DNA of 5,921 bases from a bacterium (Candidatus Gribaldobacteria) CG07_land_8_20_14_0_80_33_18 (GTDB lineage: Bacteria > Patescibacteriota > Minisyncoccia > Minisyncoccales > CG1-02-41-26), in contig PEWP01000031.1 in assembly GCA_002779425.1 (NCBI GenBank), positions 1 to 5,921 on the forward strand. Reading direction: 5' to 3'. Below are positions 1-5,489 of this stretch, one piece after another. Position 1 is the stretch's first letter; each line of letters begins with the position of its first letter. The notes beneath the pieces were generated by a model, which made no database searches, had not been told where the DNA came from, and was given only the letters and a program-made list of their open reading frames with translations. The position numbers were made by a program, and so were the translations under genes.

Positions 1-104
1 AATTGAAAATTAGCGGCGATTTCATCAATCGCTTGAAAGCCCAGGTTGTGGCGCGTCTTTTGAAATTTTTTACCGGGATTACCCAGACCAATGATTAAAA
101 TCAT
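1..104 (-). CDS. pth: Peptidyl-tRNA hydrolase, N-terminal part (runs off left edge)
   Basis: This is the first 34 codons of a leftward gene that leaves the window at base 1. The protein begins MILIIGLGNPGKKF, followed by QKTRHNLGFQAID. These are the family signatures GLGNPG (residues 6-11) and TRHN (17-20) of bacterial Pth, the enzyme that cleaves the ester bond of peptidyl-tRNAs dropped from ribosomes so that the tRNA is recycled. Asn9 and His19 correspond to the substrate-binding Asn10 and catalytic His20 of the E. coli enzyme (family knowledge). The ATG at 104-102 is the only sensible start, because the family begins a few residues before GLGNPG. There is no strong ribosome-binding site; an extended -10 box lies only about a dozen bases upstream, so the leader is very short. 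The gene is divergent from lepB. Confidence 0.93.
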   Translation of the reverse strand, partial: MILIIGLGNPGKKFQKTRHNLGFQAIDEIAANFQ

Positions 105-115
105 AATTTCTTTCT

Positions 116-124
116 ATTATACCA
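116..124 (-). promoter_or_regulatory. Extended -10 promoter of pth
   Basis: Read on the minus strand the sequence is TGGTATAAT: a perfect TATAAT -10 hexamer (116-121) preceded by the TGn extension typical of extended -10 promoters. The -35 region at a 17-bp spacing (139-144, TTTTAT) is poor, as such promoters tolerate. Transcription would start about 7 bases downstream, leaving a leader of only about 5 bases before the pth ATG. Inferred from sequence only. Confidence 0.6.
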
Positions 125-130
125 ATTCTC

Positions 131-158
131 TTGTAAAAATAAAAAAATTTGTTATAAT
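131..158 (+). promoter_or_regulatory. Promoter of the lepB-ftsZ operon
   Basis: A perfect -10 hexamer TATAAT (153-158) has a -35-like TTGTAA (131-136, 4 of 6 matches to TTGACA) at 16-bp spacing. The predicted transcription start falls at about 164-166, on the ATG at 165, so the lepB message would be leaderless or nearly so. The region overlaps the divergent pth promoter, whose -10 lies at 116-121. The two polymerases would therefore probably compete for the same 45 bp. Confidence 0.6.
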
Positions 159-164
159 ATGACT

Positions 165-713
165 ATGAAAAACTTTCTTTCTTTTATTTTTGAAATTTGT
201 AAAATAGTTCTTCTGGCTTTAATAGTTGTTATTCCTATTCGCTATTTTATTTTCCAGCCGTTTATAGTCAGAGGAGCTTCTATGGAGCCAAATTTTAAAA
301 ATGGCGATTATTTGATTGTTGATGAAATTTCTTACAAATTTAAAGAGCTAAAAAGAGGGGAAGTGGTTATTTTTAAATACCCCAAAAATCCATCTTACCG
401 ATTTATTAAAAGAATTATTGGTTTGCCAAATGAAACAATAAAAATTGAAGGGACAAAAATAATAATTTCAAAAAATGGAAAAGAAGAAGTTTTAAATGAA
501 ACGGACTATCTTTCTCTCCAATCTTATTTAGGGAAGATGGAAATTAATCTAAAAGGAAACGAATATTTTGTTTTAGGAGATAATCGAGATGCCTCTTTTG
601 ATTCCAGAGAATGGGGAATTTTACCAAGAGAGTATATTGTTGGTAAAGCAATTTTTAGAGCCTGGCCTTTTAATGCCTTAGCTACATTTTTTGCTCCAGA
701 ATATGCCAAGTAG
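165..713 (+). CDS. lepB: Signal peptidase I
   Basis: Type I signal peptidase: a membrane-anchored serine/lysine-dyad protease that removes signal peptides from exported proteins. One hydrophobic segment (about residues 7-30) anchors the N-terminus. The catalytic Ser39 lies in GASMEPNF, and the general-base Lys82 lies in YRFIKRIIGLPNE. The C-terminal box GDNRDASFDSREWG spans residues 138-151. At 182 aa it matches short Gram-positive-like SPases. An ATG at 159 lies immediately after the TATAAT box and could not be in a message made from that promoter, so the ATG at 165 is the preferred start. The stop overlaps the start of hisS by 11 bases. First gene of the operon; no Shine-Dalgarno sequence. 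Confidence 0.95.
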   Translation: MKNFLSFIFEICKIVLLALIVVIPIRYFIFQPFIVRGASMEPNFKNGDYLIVDEISYKFKELKRGEVVIFKYPKNPSYRFIKRIIGLPNETIKIEGTKIIISKNGKEEVLNETDYLSLQSYLGKMEINLKGNEYFVLGDNRDASFDSREWGILPREYIVGKAIFRAWPFNALATFFAPEYAK

Positions 714-1989
714 AGAAAAATTTCAATCGCCAACCGGGATGCACGATGTTTTATCCGATGATGAGCTTTATTTTCAGAAAATTGAGAAAATTTGCGAGAA
801 TATAGCTGATTTTTACGGCTTTAAAAGAATTGAAACTCCTATTTTAGAACAGACCGAACTTTTTGAAAGAGGGACCGGTTTTTCAACAGACATTGTTTTA
901 AAGCAGATGTTTTCTTTTCGAACCCGGGGAGGAGATTATTTGACCTTACGGCCCGAAGGGACGCCAGGGGTAGTGAGGTCTTTTATTCAAAATGGTATGA
1001 TTAATTTGCCAAAACCGGTAAAACTTTGGTATTCTGGCCCTTTTTTTCGATACGAACGTCCCCAGGCCGGCCGATTTCGTCAATTTCATCAAGTTGGTTT
1101 TGAAAATTTAGGAGTAAAAAATCCGATTGTTGATGCCCAAATTATTCAAATTTTTTTTAATATTTTAAAAGAGCTCGGCTTTAAGAATTTAATTATTGAG
1201 CTCAATAGTATTGGCGATTCTGAGTGTCGAGGATATTATAAAAGAATTTTAGCGACTTATCTGCGGCCCTATCAAAACTCTTTATGCGCTGATTGCCGCC
1301 AAAGGTTAAAACAAAATATTTTCCGTGTTTTAGATTGCAAAGAAGAAAAATGTCAAAAAATTACAAAAGGAGCGCCGCAAATAATTAATCATCTATGTGA
1401 GGAATGTCATAATCACTTTAAAAATGTGTTAGAATATTTAGAGGAATTAGAATTGCCTTATCAATTAAGTCCTTATTTAGCGAGAGGACTTGATTATTAC
1501 ACAAAAACAGTTTTCGAAATTTCTTTATCAGAAAATGAACCGATGGCGAAAGAGATCGGAGCATTGGTGGGGGGAGGAAGATATGATGATTTAGTTAAAA
1601 TTTTGGGAGGAAAAGACACACCAGCCTGTGGCGGAGCATTGGGAGTAGAAAGAATTGTTAGCTTGATGAAAGCTAAAGGTAAAAAAATTTATTCGGCGGA
1701 AAAACCTCAAATTTTCTTGACCCAAGTAGGCGAGTCAGCGAAGAAGAAAAGTTTAAAAATTTTTGAAGAGTTAAGAAAAGAAAAAATAAAAGTAGTTGAA
1801 ACTTTTCATAAAGATTCTTTAAGTTCTCAGATTAAAATTGCAGATGATTTAGGAATAAAATATGTTTTAATCTTAGGCCAAAAAGAGGTATTGAATAATG
1901 AAATAATTATTAAAGAAATGGAAACTGGCAAACAAGAAACAGTAAAATTAGAAAAGATAATAAAAGAAATAAAAAAACGTCTAAAATAA
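703..1989 (+). CDS. hisS: Histidyl-tRNA synthetase
   Basis: Class II aminoacyl-tRNA synthetase that charges tRNA-His (428 aa, normal family length). Motif 1 is around TPILE (45-49). Motif 2 covers about 108-136, with FFRYERP and QVGFE. The histidine-specific signature LARGLDYYTKTVFEI is at 259-273, ALVGGGRYDDL at 287-297 and motif 3 GGALGVERI at 310-318. The C-terminal anticodon-binding domain starts at about 335. The insertion domain carries six cysteines: CxxC (195/198), Cx4C (212/217) and CxxC (232/235). A TTG at 691 would add four residues, but the ATG at 703 begins the usual N-terminus with the PTGMHDVL motif at 10-17. The first 11 bases overlap the end of lepB, implying translational coupling. 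No Shine-Dalgarno sequence is visible. Confidence 0.97.
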   Translation: MPSREKFQSPTGMHDVLSDDELYFQKIEKICENIADFYGFKRIETPILEQTELFERGTGFSTDIVLKQMFSFRTRGGDYLTLRPEGTPGVVRSFIQNGMINLPKPVKLWYSGPFFRYERPQAGRFRQFHQVGFENLGVKNPIVDAQIIQIFFNILKELGFKNLIIELNSIGDSECRGYYKRILATYLRPYQNSLCADCRQRLKQNIFRVLDCKEEKCQKITKGAPQIINHLCEECHNHFKNVLEYLEELELPYQLSPYLARGLDYYTKTVFEISLSENEPMAKEIGALVGGGRYDDLVKILGGKDTPACGGALGVERIVSLMKAKGKKIYSAEKPQIFLTQVGESAKKKSLKIFEELRKEKIKVVETFHKDSLSSQIKIADDLGIKYVLILGQKEVLNNEIIIKEMETGKQETVKLEKIIKEIKKRLK

Positions 1990-2000
1990 ATTTATTAATT

Positions 2001-2339
2001 ATGGAATGTATTTTTTGTAAAATTATTAATAAAGAAATTCCTTCAGAAATAGTATTTGAAGATGACGAATTTATTGCTTTTAAAGATGTTAATCCCCAAG
2101 CACCAGTCCATATTTTAATTATTCCTAAAAAACATATTTCTTCAGTAAACCATGTAGAGATAGAAGATAAAACATTAATGGGGGAATTGATTTTAGTTGC
2201 TCAAAAAATTGCCCGAGAGAAAAATTTAGCCGGTTATAAATTATTAATTAATGTTGGTCGAGAGGGAGGGCAGCTCATTAATCACTTGCACTTACATCTT
2301 TTATCGGGATTGTCCCATTTAAAATCTTTAAACATATGA
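2001..2339 (+). CDS. HIT family (Hint/PKCI-like) nucleotide hydrolase
   Basis: Small HIT-domain protein (112 aa) of the Hint branch; members hydrolyse AMP-linked substrates such as adenosine phosphoramidates (family knowledge). The histidine triad HLHLHLL is intact at residues 95-101, with His97 the expected nucleophile. The N-terminal CIFC (3-6) matches the zinc-binding pair of many Hint proteins, and NPQAPVHILIIPKKHI (31-46) is a typical core segment. The usual LLGG after the triad is LLSG here. It starts 11 bases after hisS, and its TGA overlaps the rpsU start as ATGA. The cellular substrate cannot be told from sequence. Confidence 0.93.
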   Translation: MECIFCKIINKEIPSEIVFEDDEFIAFKDVNPQAPVHILIIPKKHISSVNHVEIEDKTLMGELILVAQKIAREKNLAGYKLLINVGREGGQLINHLHLHLLSGLSHLKSLNI

Positions 2340-2551
2340 TGGTAGAAGTAAGAAAACAAGGAAGAGAATCATCGGTTAATGTAATTCGGCGTTTTACTCA
2401 AAAGGTTAGGCGAAGCGGAATTTTGTTTGAGATTAGGAAAAGGCGATTTAAAACAAGACCTAAAAGCCATAATTTAATAAAAAAAGCAGCTTTAATAAAA
2501 GAAAAGAACAAAAAGAAATATGAACAACTCAAAAAGTTAGGGAAATTATGA
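2336..2551 (+). CDS. rpsU: Small ribosomal subunit protein bS21
   Basis: A 71-residue, very basic protein matching bS21. VIRRF (16-20) and the GILFEIRKRRF segment (28-38) align with the ALRRF and GVLAEVRRREF segments of E. coli S21, followed by a Lys-rich helical tail. bS21 sits on the 30S platform near the anti-Shine-Dalgarno region and acts at initiation (family knowledge). Two adjacent ATGs (2336 and 2339) are possible starts. The first gives a 4-base ATGA overlap with the HIT gene and is chosen for that reason, though starting at 2339 differs by only one Met. The end overlaps ybeY by another ATGA. Confidence 0.93.
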   Translation: MMVEVRKQGRESSVNVIRRFTQKVRRSGILFEIRKRRFKTRPKSHNLIKKAALIKEKNKKKYEQLKKLGKL

Positions 2552-2964
2552 TAGAAATTAGGAATTTGACCGGAGTTCAAATTAATGAAAATTTTTTAAA
2601 GAGAATTACAAAATTAGTTTTTAAAAAGGAAGGAGTAAAAAAATTAGAATTATCAATCGCTTTAGTTGGTTATTCGCTAATGAAAAAATTAAATAAAACC
2701 TATCGTCATAAAAATCGAATAACCGATGTCCTCGCCTTCGGCGAAAATCAAAAATTAGACGAATTAGGATTTGGGGAGGTGGTGATTTGTTTAAGGGAAG
2801 TGAAAAAAAACGCCAAAAGATATGGGACAACTTTTAAAAAAGAATTAACCAGAGTTTTAATCCACGGCATTTTACACATTTTTGGTTATAACCATCAATC
2901 TTTTAAAGAAGCAAAAAAGATGAAACAAAAAGAAGAATATTATCTTTCTCGAAAGTATGTTTAA
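2548..2964 (+). CDS. ybeY: Endoribonuclease YbeY (16S rRNA maturation)
   Basis: Metal-dependent RNase of the UPF0054/YbeY family, involved in 16S rRNA 3'-end processing and ribosome quality control (family knowledge). The zinc-binding H3xH5xH motif is intact as HGILHIFGYNH (106-116). The upstream conserved block reads LNKTYRHKNRITDVLAF (48-64), equivalent to the family's TDVLSF. At 138 aa it is slightly short but complete. The start lies in a 4-base overlap with rpsU, which also acts on the 30S subunit, and the end overlaps ftsA by 8 bases. A TTAGGG a few bases upstream is the nearest thing to a Shine-Dalgarno sequence in the operon. A GC-rich hairpin lies within the TDVLAFGE codons (2732-2744). 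Confidence 0.95.
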   Translation: MIEIRNLTGVQINENFLKRITKLVFKKEGVKKLELSIALVGYSLMKKLNKTYRHKNRITDVLAFGENQKLDELGFGEVVICLREVKKNAKRYGTTFKKELTRVLIHGILHIFGYNHQSFKEAKKMKQKEEYYLSRKYV

Positions 2965-4174
2965 GGCAAAACCAATTACGGCTATTGATATAGGGACAAG
3001 TTTAATTAAAGTTTTAGTTGCCAGAAAAGAAAAAGAAGGTTTAGAAATTTTAGCTAAGACTCAAATTCCTTCTTTTGGTGTAAGGAAAGGAGAAGTGATA
3101 AAGATAAATAAGGTTGCAGAAAATATTCAAGCAGCAATTGATAAAATTGAAAAAGAATTTAATTTTAAAATAAAAAGTTGTTTTTGCAATATAAATGGCG
3201 CGCATCTTCATTCCCTTCCTTCTCAAGGATTAGTTTCTGTTTCTCGGGCTGACCGAAAAATTTCCGAAGAAGATATAGAAAGAGTATTCCGTCAAACACA
3301 AGCGATAAATTTAGCTTCTAATAAAGAGATATTAGATATTTTCCCTAAAGAATTTATTATTGATGGTGAAGGAGGGATAAAAGAGCCCTTAGGGCTTTCT
3401 GGTGTTCGATTAGAGGTAAAAGTTCTTCTGATTTGCGCTTTTTCTCCTTTTTTGGAAAATTTGACCAAAGCCCTTCTTTCAACTGGAATTCAAATTGCTG
3501 ATGTAATCCCTTCTCCTTTAGCTTCATCTTTTGCTTGTTTGACTCCGGAGCAAAAGGAATTAGGGGTGGCCTTGGTTGACATTGGAGCAGAAACTACTGG
3601 TTTAGCTGTTTTTGAAGAAGGAGATTTAATTGATTTAGCTGTTTTTCCTATTGGTTCGGCTAATATCACCAATGATATTGCTCTTGGTTTACGGACAGAG
3701 ATTGACACTGCCGAGCAAATAAAAAAAGAATTCTGTTCTCTTTCTAAAGAAAAAAGAAAATTAAAGAAAGGAATGAAAAAAGAAAAAAGAGAGAAAATAG
3801 AAATACCGGAAAAATTTTTAGTTTTTTCTAAAAAGATATTGGATGAAATTGTCTACTCTCGAATCGGAGAAATTTTTGACCAAATTCAAAAAGAATTAAA
3901 AAAAATTTCAAAACAGGAACTTTTGCCAGCTGGAGTAGTTTTAACAGGCGGCGGTTCTCTTTTGTCGGGAATAGATGATTATGCCAAAGAAAAAATAAAA
4001 CTTCCTTGTCGGTTGGCAAAATTCGGAAATAATATTAATCTGGAAGAAAATGATTTATCTTTTTCTACTGCCTTGGGTCTCCTTAAAAGTTCTGATTTAA
4101 ATGAAAAGAAAGATATAAAGAAAAATTTTGGAAGTGGAGTTAAAAAATTTTTTAAAATTTTTTTACCTTACTAG
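2957..4174 (+). CDS. ftsA: Cell division protein FtsA
   Basis: Actin-like ATPase that tethers FtsZ filaments to the membrane and helps assemble the divisome (405 aa). The phosphate-1 loop is ITAIDIGTSLIKVLVA (7-22). An FtsA-type 1C subdomain lies around 85-165 and includes GLVSVSRADRKISEEDIERV. Phosphate-2 is VALVDIGAETTGLAVF (204-219), and the adenosine motif is VVLTGGGSLLSGI (327-339). A Lys-rich stretch (about 256-286) sits in subdomain 2B. The C-terminus FGSGVKKFFKIFLPY (391-405) is a basic amphipathic helix typical of the FtsA membrane-targeting sequence. The start overlaps ybeY by 8 bases. Only two bases separate the TAG stop from the left repeat of the GIY-YIG element, which now stands between ftsA and ftsZ. 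Confidence 0.95.
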   Translation: MFKAKPITAIDIGTSLIKVLVARKEKEGLEILAKTQIPSFGVRKGEVIKINKVAENIQAAIDKIEKEFNFKIKSCFCNINGAHLHSLPSQGLVSVSRADRKISEEDIERVFRQTQAINLASNKEILDIFPKEFIIDGEGGIKEPLGLSGVRLEVKVLLICAFSPFLENLTKALLSTGIQIADVIPSPLASSFACLTPEQKELGVALVDIGAETTGLAVFEEGDLIDLAVFPIGSANITNDIALGLRTEIDTAEQIKKEFCSLSKEKRKLKKGMKKEKREKIEIPEKFLVFSKKILDEIVYSRIGEIFDQIQKELKKISKQELLPAGVVLTGGGSLLSGIDDYAKEKIKLPCRLAKFGNNINLEENDLSFSTALGLLKSSDLNEKKDIKKNFGSGVKKFFKIFLPY

Positions 4175-4176
4175 GG

Positions 4177-4193
4177 TTCACCCTGTGAAATAA
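4177..4193 (+). repeat. Left terminal repeat of GIY-YIG element
   Basis: The sequence TTCACCCTGTGAAATAA is the inverted counterpart of 4452-4468. Its outer part is itself a small imperfect palindrome (TTCAC-CCT-GTGAA). Its first ten bases are identical to the left end of the 64-bp element at 5503. Confidence 0.8.
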
Positions 4194-4209
4194 TTTTAAA
4201 TTTTTAGAT

Positions 4210-4467
4210 ATGTTTCATTATGTTTATATTTTACAATCAAAGAGAGATAATAAATTTTATACAGGTTATACAAAAAATTTAAAATTAAGATTTGAGCAAC
4301 ATCAGAAAGAAATAGTAGAATCAACAAAAAATAGAGGTCCATTTAAACTAATTTATTTCGAAGGTTGTTTAAATCAACAAGATGCTACCCGCAGAGAAAA
4401 ATATCTTAAAACATTTTATGGGAAGATGTTTTTAAGAAAAAGACTCAAATCTTATTTCACAGGGTAA
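4210..4467 (+). CDS. GIY-YIG family endonuclease (small, element-borne)
   Basis: An 85-residue single-domain GIY-YIG nuclease of the UrbA/UPF0213 type. The GIY strand is YVYIL (4-8) and the YIG strand is FYTGYT (16-21). The conserved catalytic Arg is Arg27 (LRFEQH), and the metal-binding Glu is Glu63 (RREKYLK). TKNRGPFKLIYFE (39-51) is the typical middle segment. All expected active-site residues are present, so it may be active; its DNA target is unknown. The gene lies entirely between the inverted repeats. Its last codons (SYFTG) and TAA stop are formed by the right repeat. No Shine-Dalgarno sequence precedes the ATG. It separates ftsA from ftsZ, which are normally adjacent, so it looks like an insertion into the operon and not a division gene. 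Confidence 0.9.
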   Translation: MFHYVYILQSKRDNKFYTGYTKNLKLRFEQHQKEIVESTKNRGPFKLIYFEGCLNQQDATRREKYLKTFYGKMFLRKRLKSYFTG

Positions 4468-4468
4468 A
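4452..4468 (-). repeat. Right terminal repeat of GIY-YIG element
   Basis: TTATTTCACAGGGTAAA on the plus strand, the inverse of 4177-4193 apart from one position. It encodes the last residues and the stop codon of the GIY-YIG gene. It also places AGGG (4461-4464) 8 bases before the ftsZ ATG, which could act as a weak ribosome-binding site. Its last ten bases match the right end of the 64-bp element at 5557-5566. Confidence 0.8.
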
Positions 4469-4472
4469 TTCT

Positions 4473-5411
4473 ATGAATTCTTTTTTAAAAATCAAAGTAG
4501 TTGGAATAGGCGGAGCCGGAGTTAATACAGTTTCTCGAATAGCAAAAAATTTTAAAAATAATGTTGAATTAATTGCTCTTAATACCGATGCTCAATCGCT
4601 TAAAACAGCTAATATCTTAAATAAAAATAAATTTTTGATTGGTGAAAATATTACTTTTGGTTTAGGGACAGGAATGGATATTAAATTAGGGGAAAAAGCA
4701 GCTAAAGAAAGTGAAGAAAAATTAAAAGAAATTTTAAAAGGAGCAGATATAGTTTTTCTTACCTATGGTTTGGGTGGGGGAAGTGGCAGCGGTGGCGGTC
4801 CAATAGTAGCAGAAATTGCTAAAAATTTAGGAGCTTTGACTATTGCTGTAGTAACCGAACCATTTTCTTTTGAGGGAGTTTGGCGTAGCCGAGTTGCTAA
4901 ATTAGGATTTAGTAGATTGGAAACAAAGATAGATGCTTTGATTTGTGTTAAAAATGATAAAGTGTTGAAAATAATTGGCAAAAATACTTCAGTTGAGGAG
5001 GCCTTTATTTTAATTGATGATGTCTTAAAAGAAGCGATTACCTCAATTTCCGATTTAATTTCTTCTTCTTCAATCATTAGTATTGATTTTGCCGATATTA
5101 CCGAGCTTTTAAAAAATTCTGGCAGGGTTTTATTTTCTCAAGCCAAAAGATCTGGCGAAAATCGAGCAGTAACAGCGGCAGATTGCGCTCTTTTGTCTCC
5201 TTTAGTTGATTTCTCAATTAATAAAGCTAAAGGAATTTTAGTAAACGTTAGCGGTAGAGATGACCTTTCTTTATCAGAAGTTCAGGAGGCAATTAATTTT
5301 ATCAAAAAAGCAGTTTCTTCTCATTGCAAGATAATTTTTGGCGCCTCGGAAGATAAAAAATTAAAAAAGGGAGAAATAAAAATAACGCTCATTGCCACCG
5401 GCATTAATTGA
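4473..5411 (+). CDS. ftsZ: Cell division protein FtsZ, short form without C-terminal tail
   Basis: Tubulin-like GTPase that forms the Z-ring (312 aa). The N-terminal nucleotide loop is VVGIGGAGVNTV (9-20), with NTDAQ at 37-41. The tubulin signature is GLGGGSGSGGGP (99-110), where GGGTGTG would be usual; both Thr are replaced by Ser. TEPFSFEG (128-135) is canonical. The synergy (T7) loop SIDFADIT (203-210) keeps both Asp (205, 208), but Ser203 replaces the usual Asn. The protein stops at TLIATGIN, the end of the globular domain, so the variable linker and the C-terminal peptide that binds FtsA/ZipA in model bacteria are absent. The ATG lies 5 bases after the GIY-YIG stop, suggesting coupling to that gene. 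Confidence 0.94.
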   Translation: MNSFLKIKVVGIGGAGVNTVSRIAKNFKNNVELIALNTDAQSLKTANILNKNKFLIGENITFGLGTGMDIKLGEKAAKESEEKLKEILKGADIVFLTYGLGGGSGSGGGPIVAEIAKNLGALTIAVVTEPFSFEGVWRSRVAKLGFSRLETKIDALICVKNDKVLKIIGKNTSVEEAFILIDDVLKEAITSISDLISSSSIISIDFADITELLKNSGRVLFSQAKRSGENRAVTAADCALLSPLVDFSINKAKGILVNVSGRDDLSLSEVQEAINFIKKAVSSHCKIIFGASEDKKLKKGEIKITLIATGIN

Positions 5412-5424
5412 AATCTAAAAATAT

Positions 5425-5458
5425 AAAAACTGTTCCACCAGATTGACAGGTTTTTTTT
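5425..5458 (+). terminator. Possible weak intrinsic terminator after ftsZ
   Basis: An imperfect stem pairs AAAA and CTGTT (5425-5434) with GACAG and TTTT (5445-5454), with an A/G mismatch and a 10-base loop. It runs into an eight-T tract (5451-5458). The position, 14 bases after the ftsZ stop, is right for the end of the operon. The stem is weak and AT-rich, and it overlaps the -35 box of the next promoter, so the pairing may be coincidental. Confidence 0.3.
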
Positions 5459-5471
5459 ATTAGTTTAAAAT
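5443..5471 (+). promoter_or_regulatory. Promoter of the ribonucleotide reductase gene
   Basis: A perfect -35 TTGACA (5443-5448), an optimal 17-bp spacer and -10 TAAAAT (5466-5471, 5 of 6 matches) point to transcription starting near 5478. That leaves a leader of about 12 bases before the ATG at 5490. An overlapping TATAAT at 5471-5476 is a perfect hexamer but sits 22 bp from the -35, so it is the less likely -10. Confidence 0.6.
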
Positions 5472-5489
5472 ATAATAATTCGTCTATTT

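Larger units (their letters stand above)
4177..4468 (+). mobile_element. Candidate GIY-YIG mobile unit with terminal inverted repeats
   Basis: A 292-bp unit bounded by inverted repeats: left TTCACCCTGTGAAATAA, right TTATTTCACAGGGTAAA. The 14-bp inner part (4180-4193 against 4452-4465) is a perfect inverted repeat, and the two outermost bases on each side also pair. One C/A mismatch at the third position from each end breaks the symmetry. The only gene inside encodes a GIY-YIG nuclease. The unit fills nearly the whole ftsA-ftsZ gap: 2 bases after the ftsA stop and 4 before the ftsZ start. No clear target duplication is seen. The same ends recur at 5503-5566 around a different interior, which is the best evidence that these ends define an element. 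Mobility is inferred. Confidence 0.7.

Noticed and set aside
159..164. Start of lepB at the first ATG (159)
   Set aside because: This ATG directly follows the TATAAT box, so it would lie upstream of the expected transcription start. The ATG at 165 fits better. An unseen upstream promoter would reopen the question.
691..702. TTG start for hisS adding four residues
   Set aside because: The ATG at 703 gives the normal family N-terminus; the TTG has no ribosome-binding site and lies deeper in lepB.
4169..4475. Target-site duplication flanking the GIY-YIG element
   Set aside because: A TTC occurs at 4177-4179 and again at 4469-4471, but the first is part of the element end (also present in the 64-bp copy). 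The outer flanks show no convincing match.
524..5077. Several 60-104 codon open frames on the minus strand within lepB, rpsU, ybeY, ftsA and ftsZ
   Set aside because: They lie opposite clearly recognised genes, show no family motifs, and have low-complexity composition expected from antisense reading of AT-rich genes.
2337..5411. Recoded TGA (genetic code 25 of Gracilibacteria/SR1)
   Set aside because: TGA closes the HIT, rpsU and ftsZ frames at the expected protein ends, with the first two in standard ATGA overlaps.
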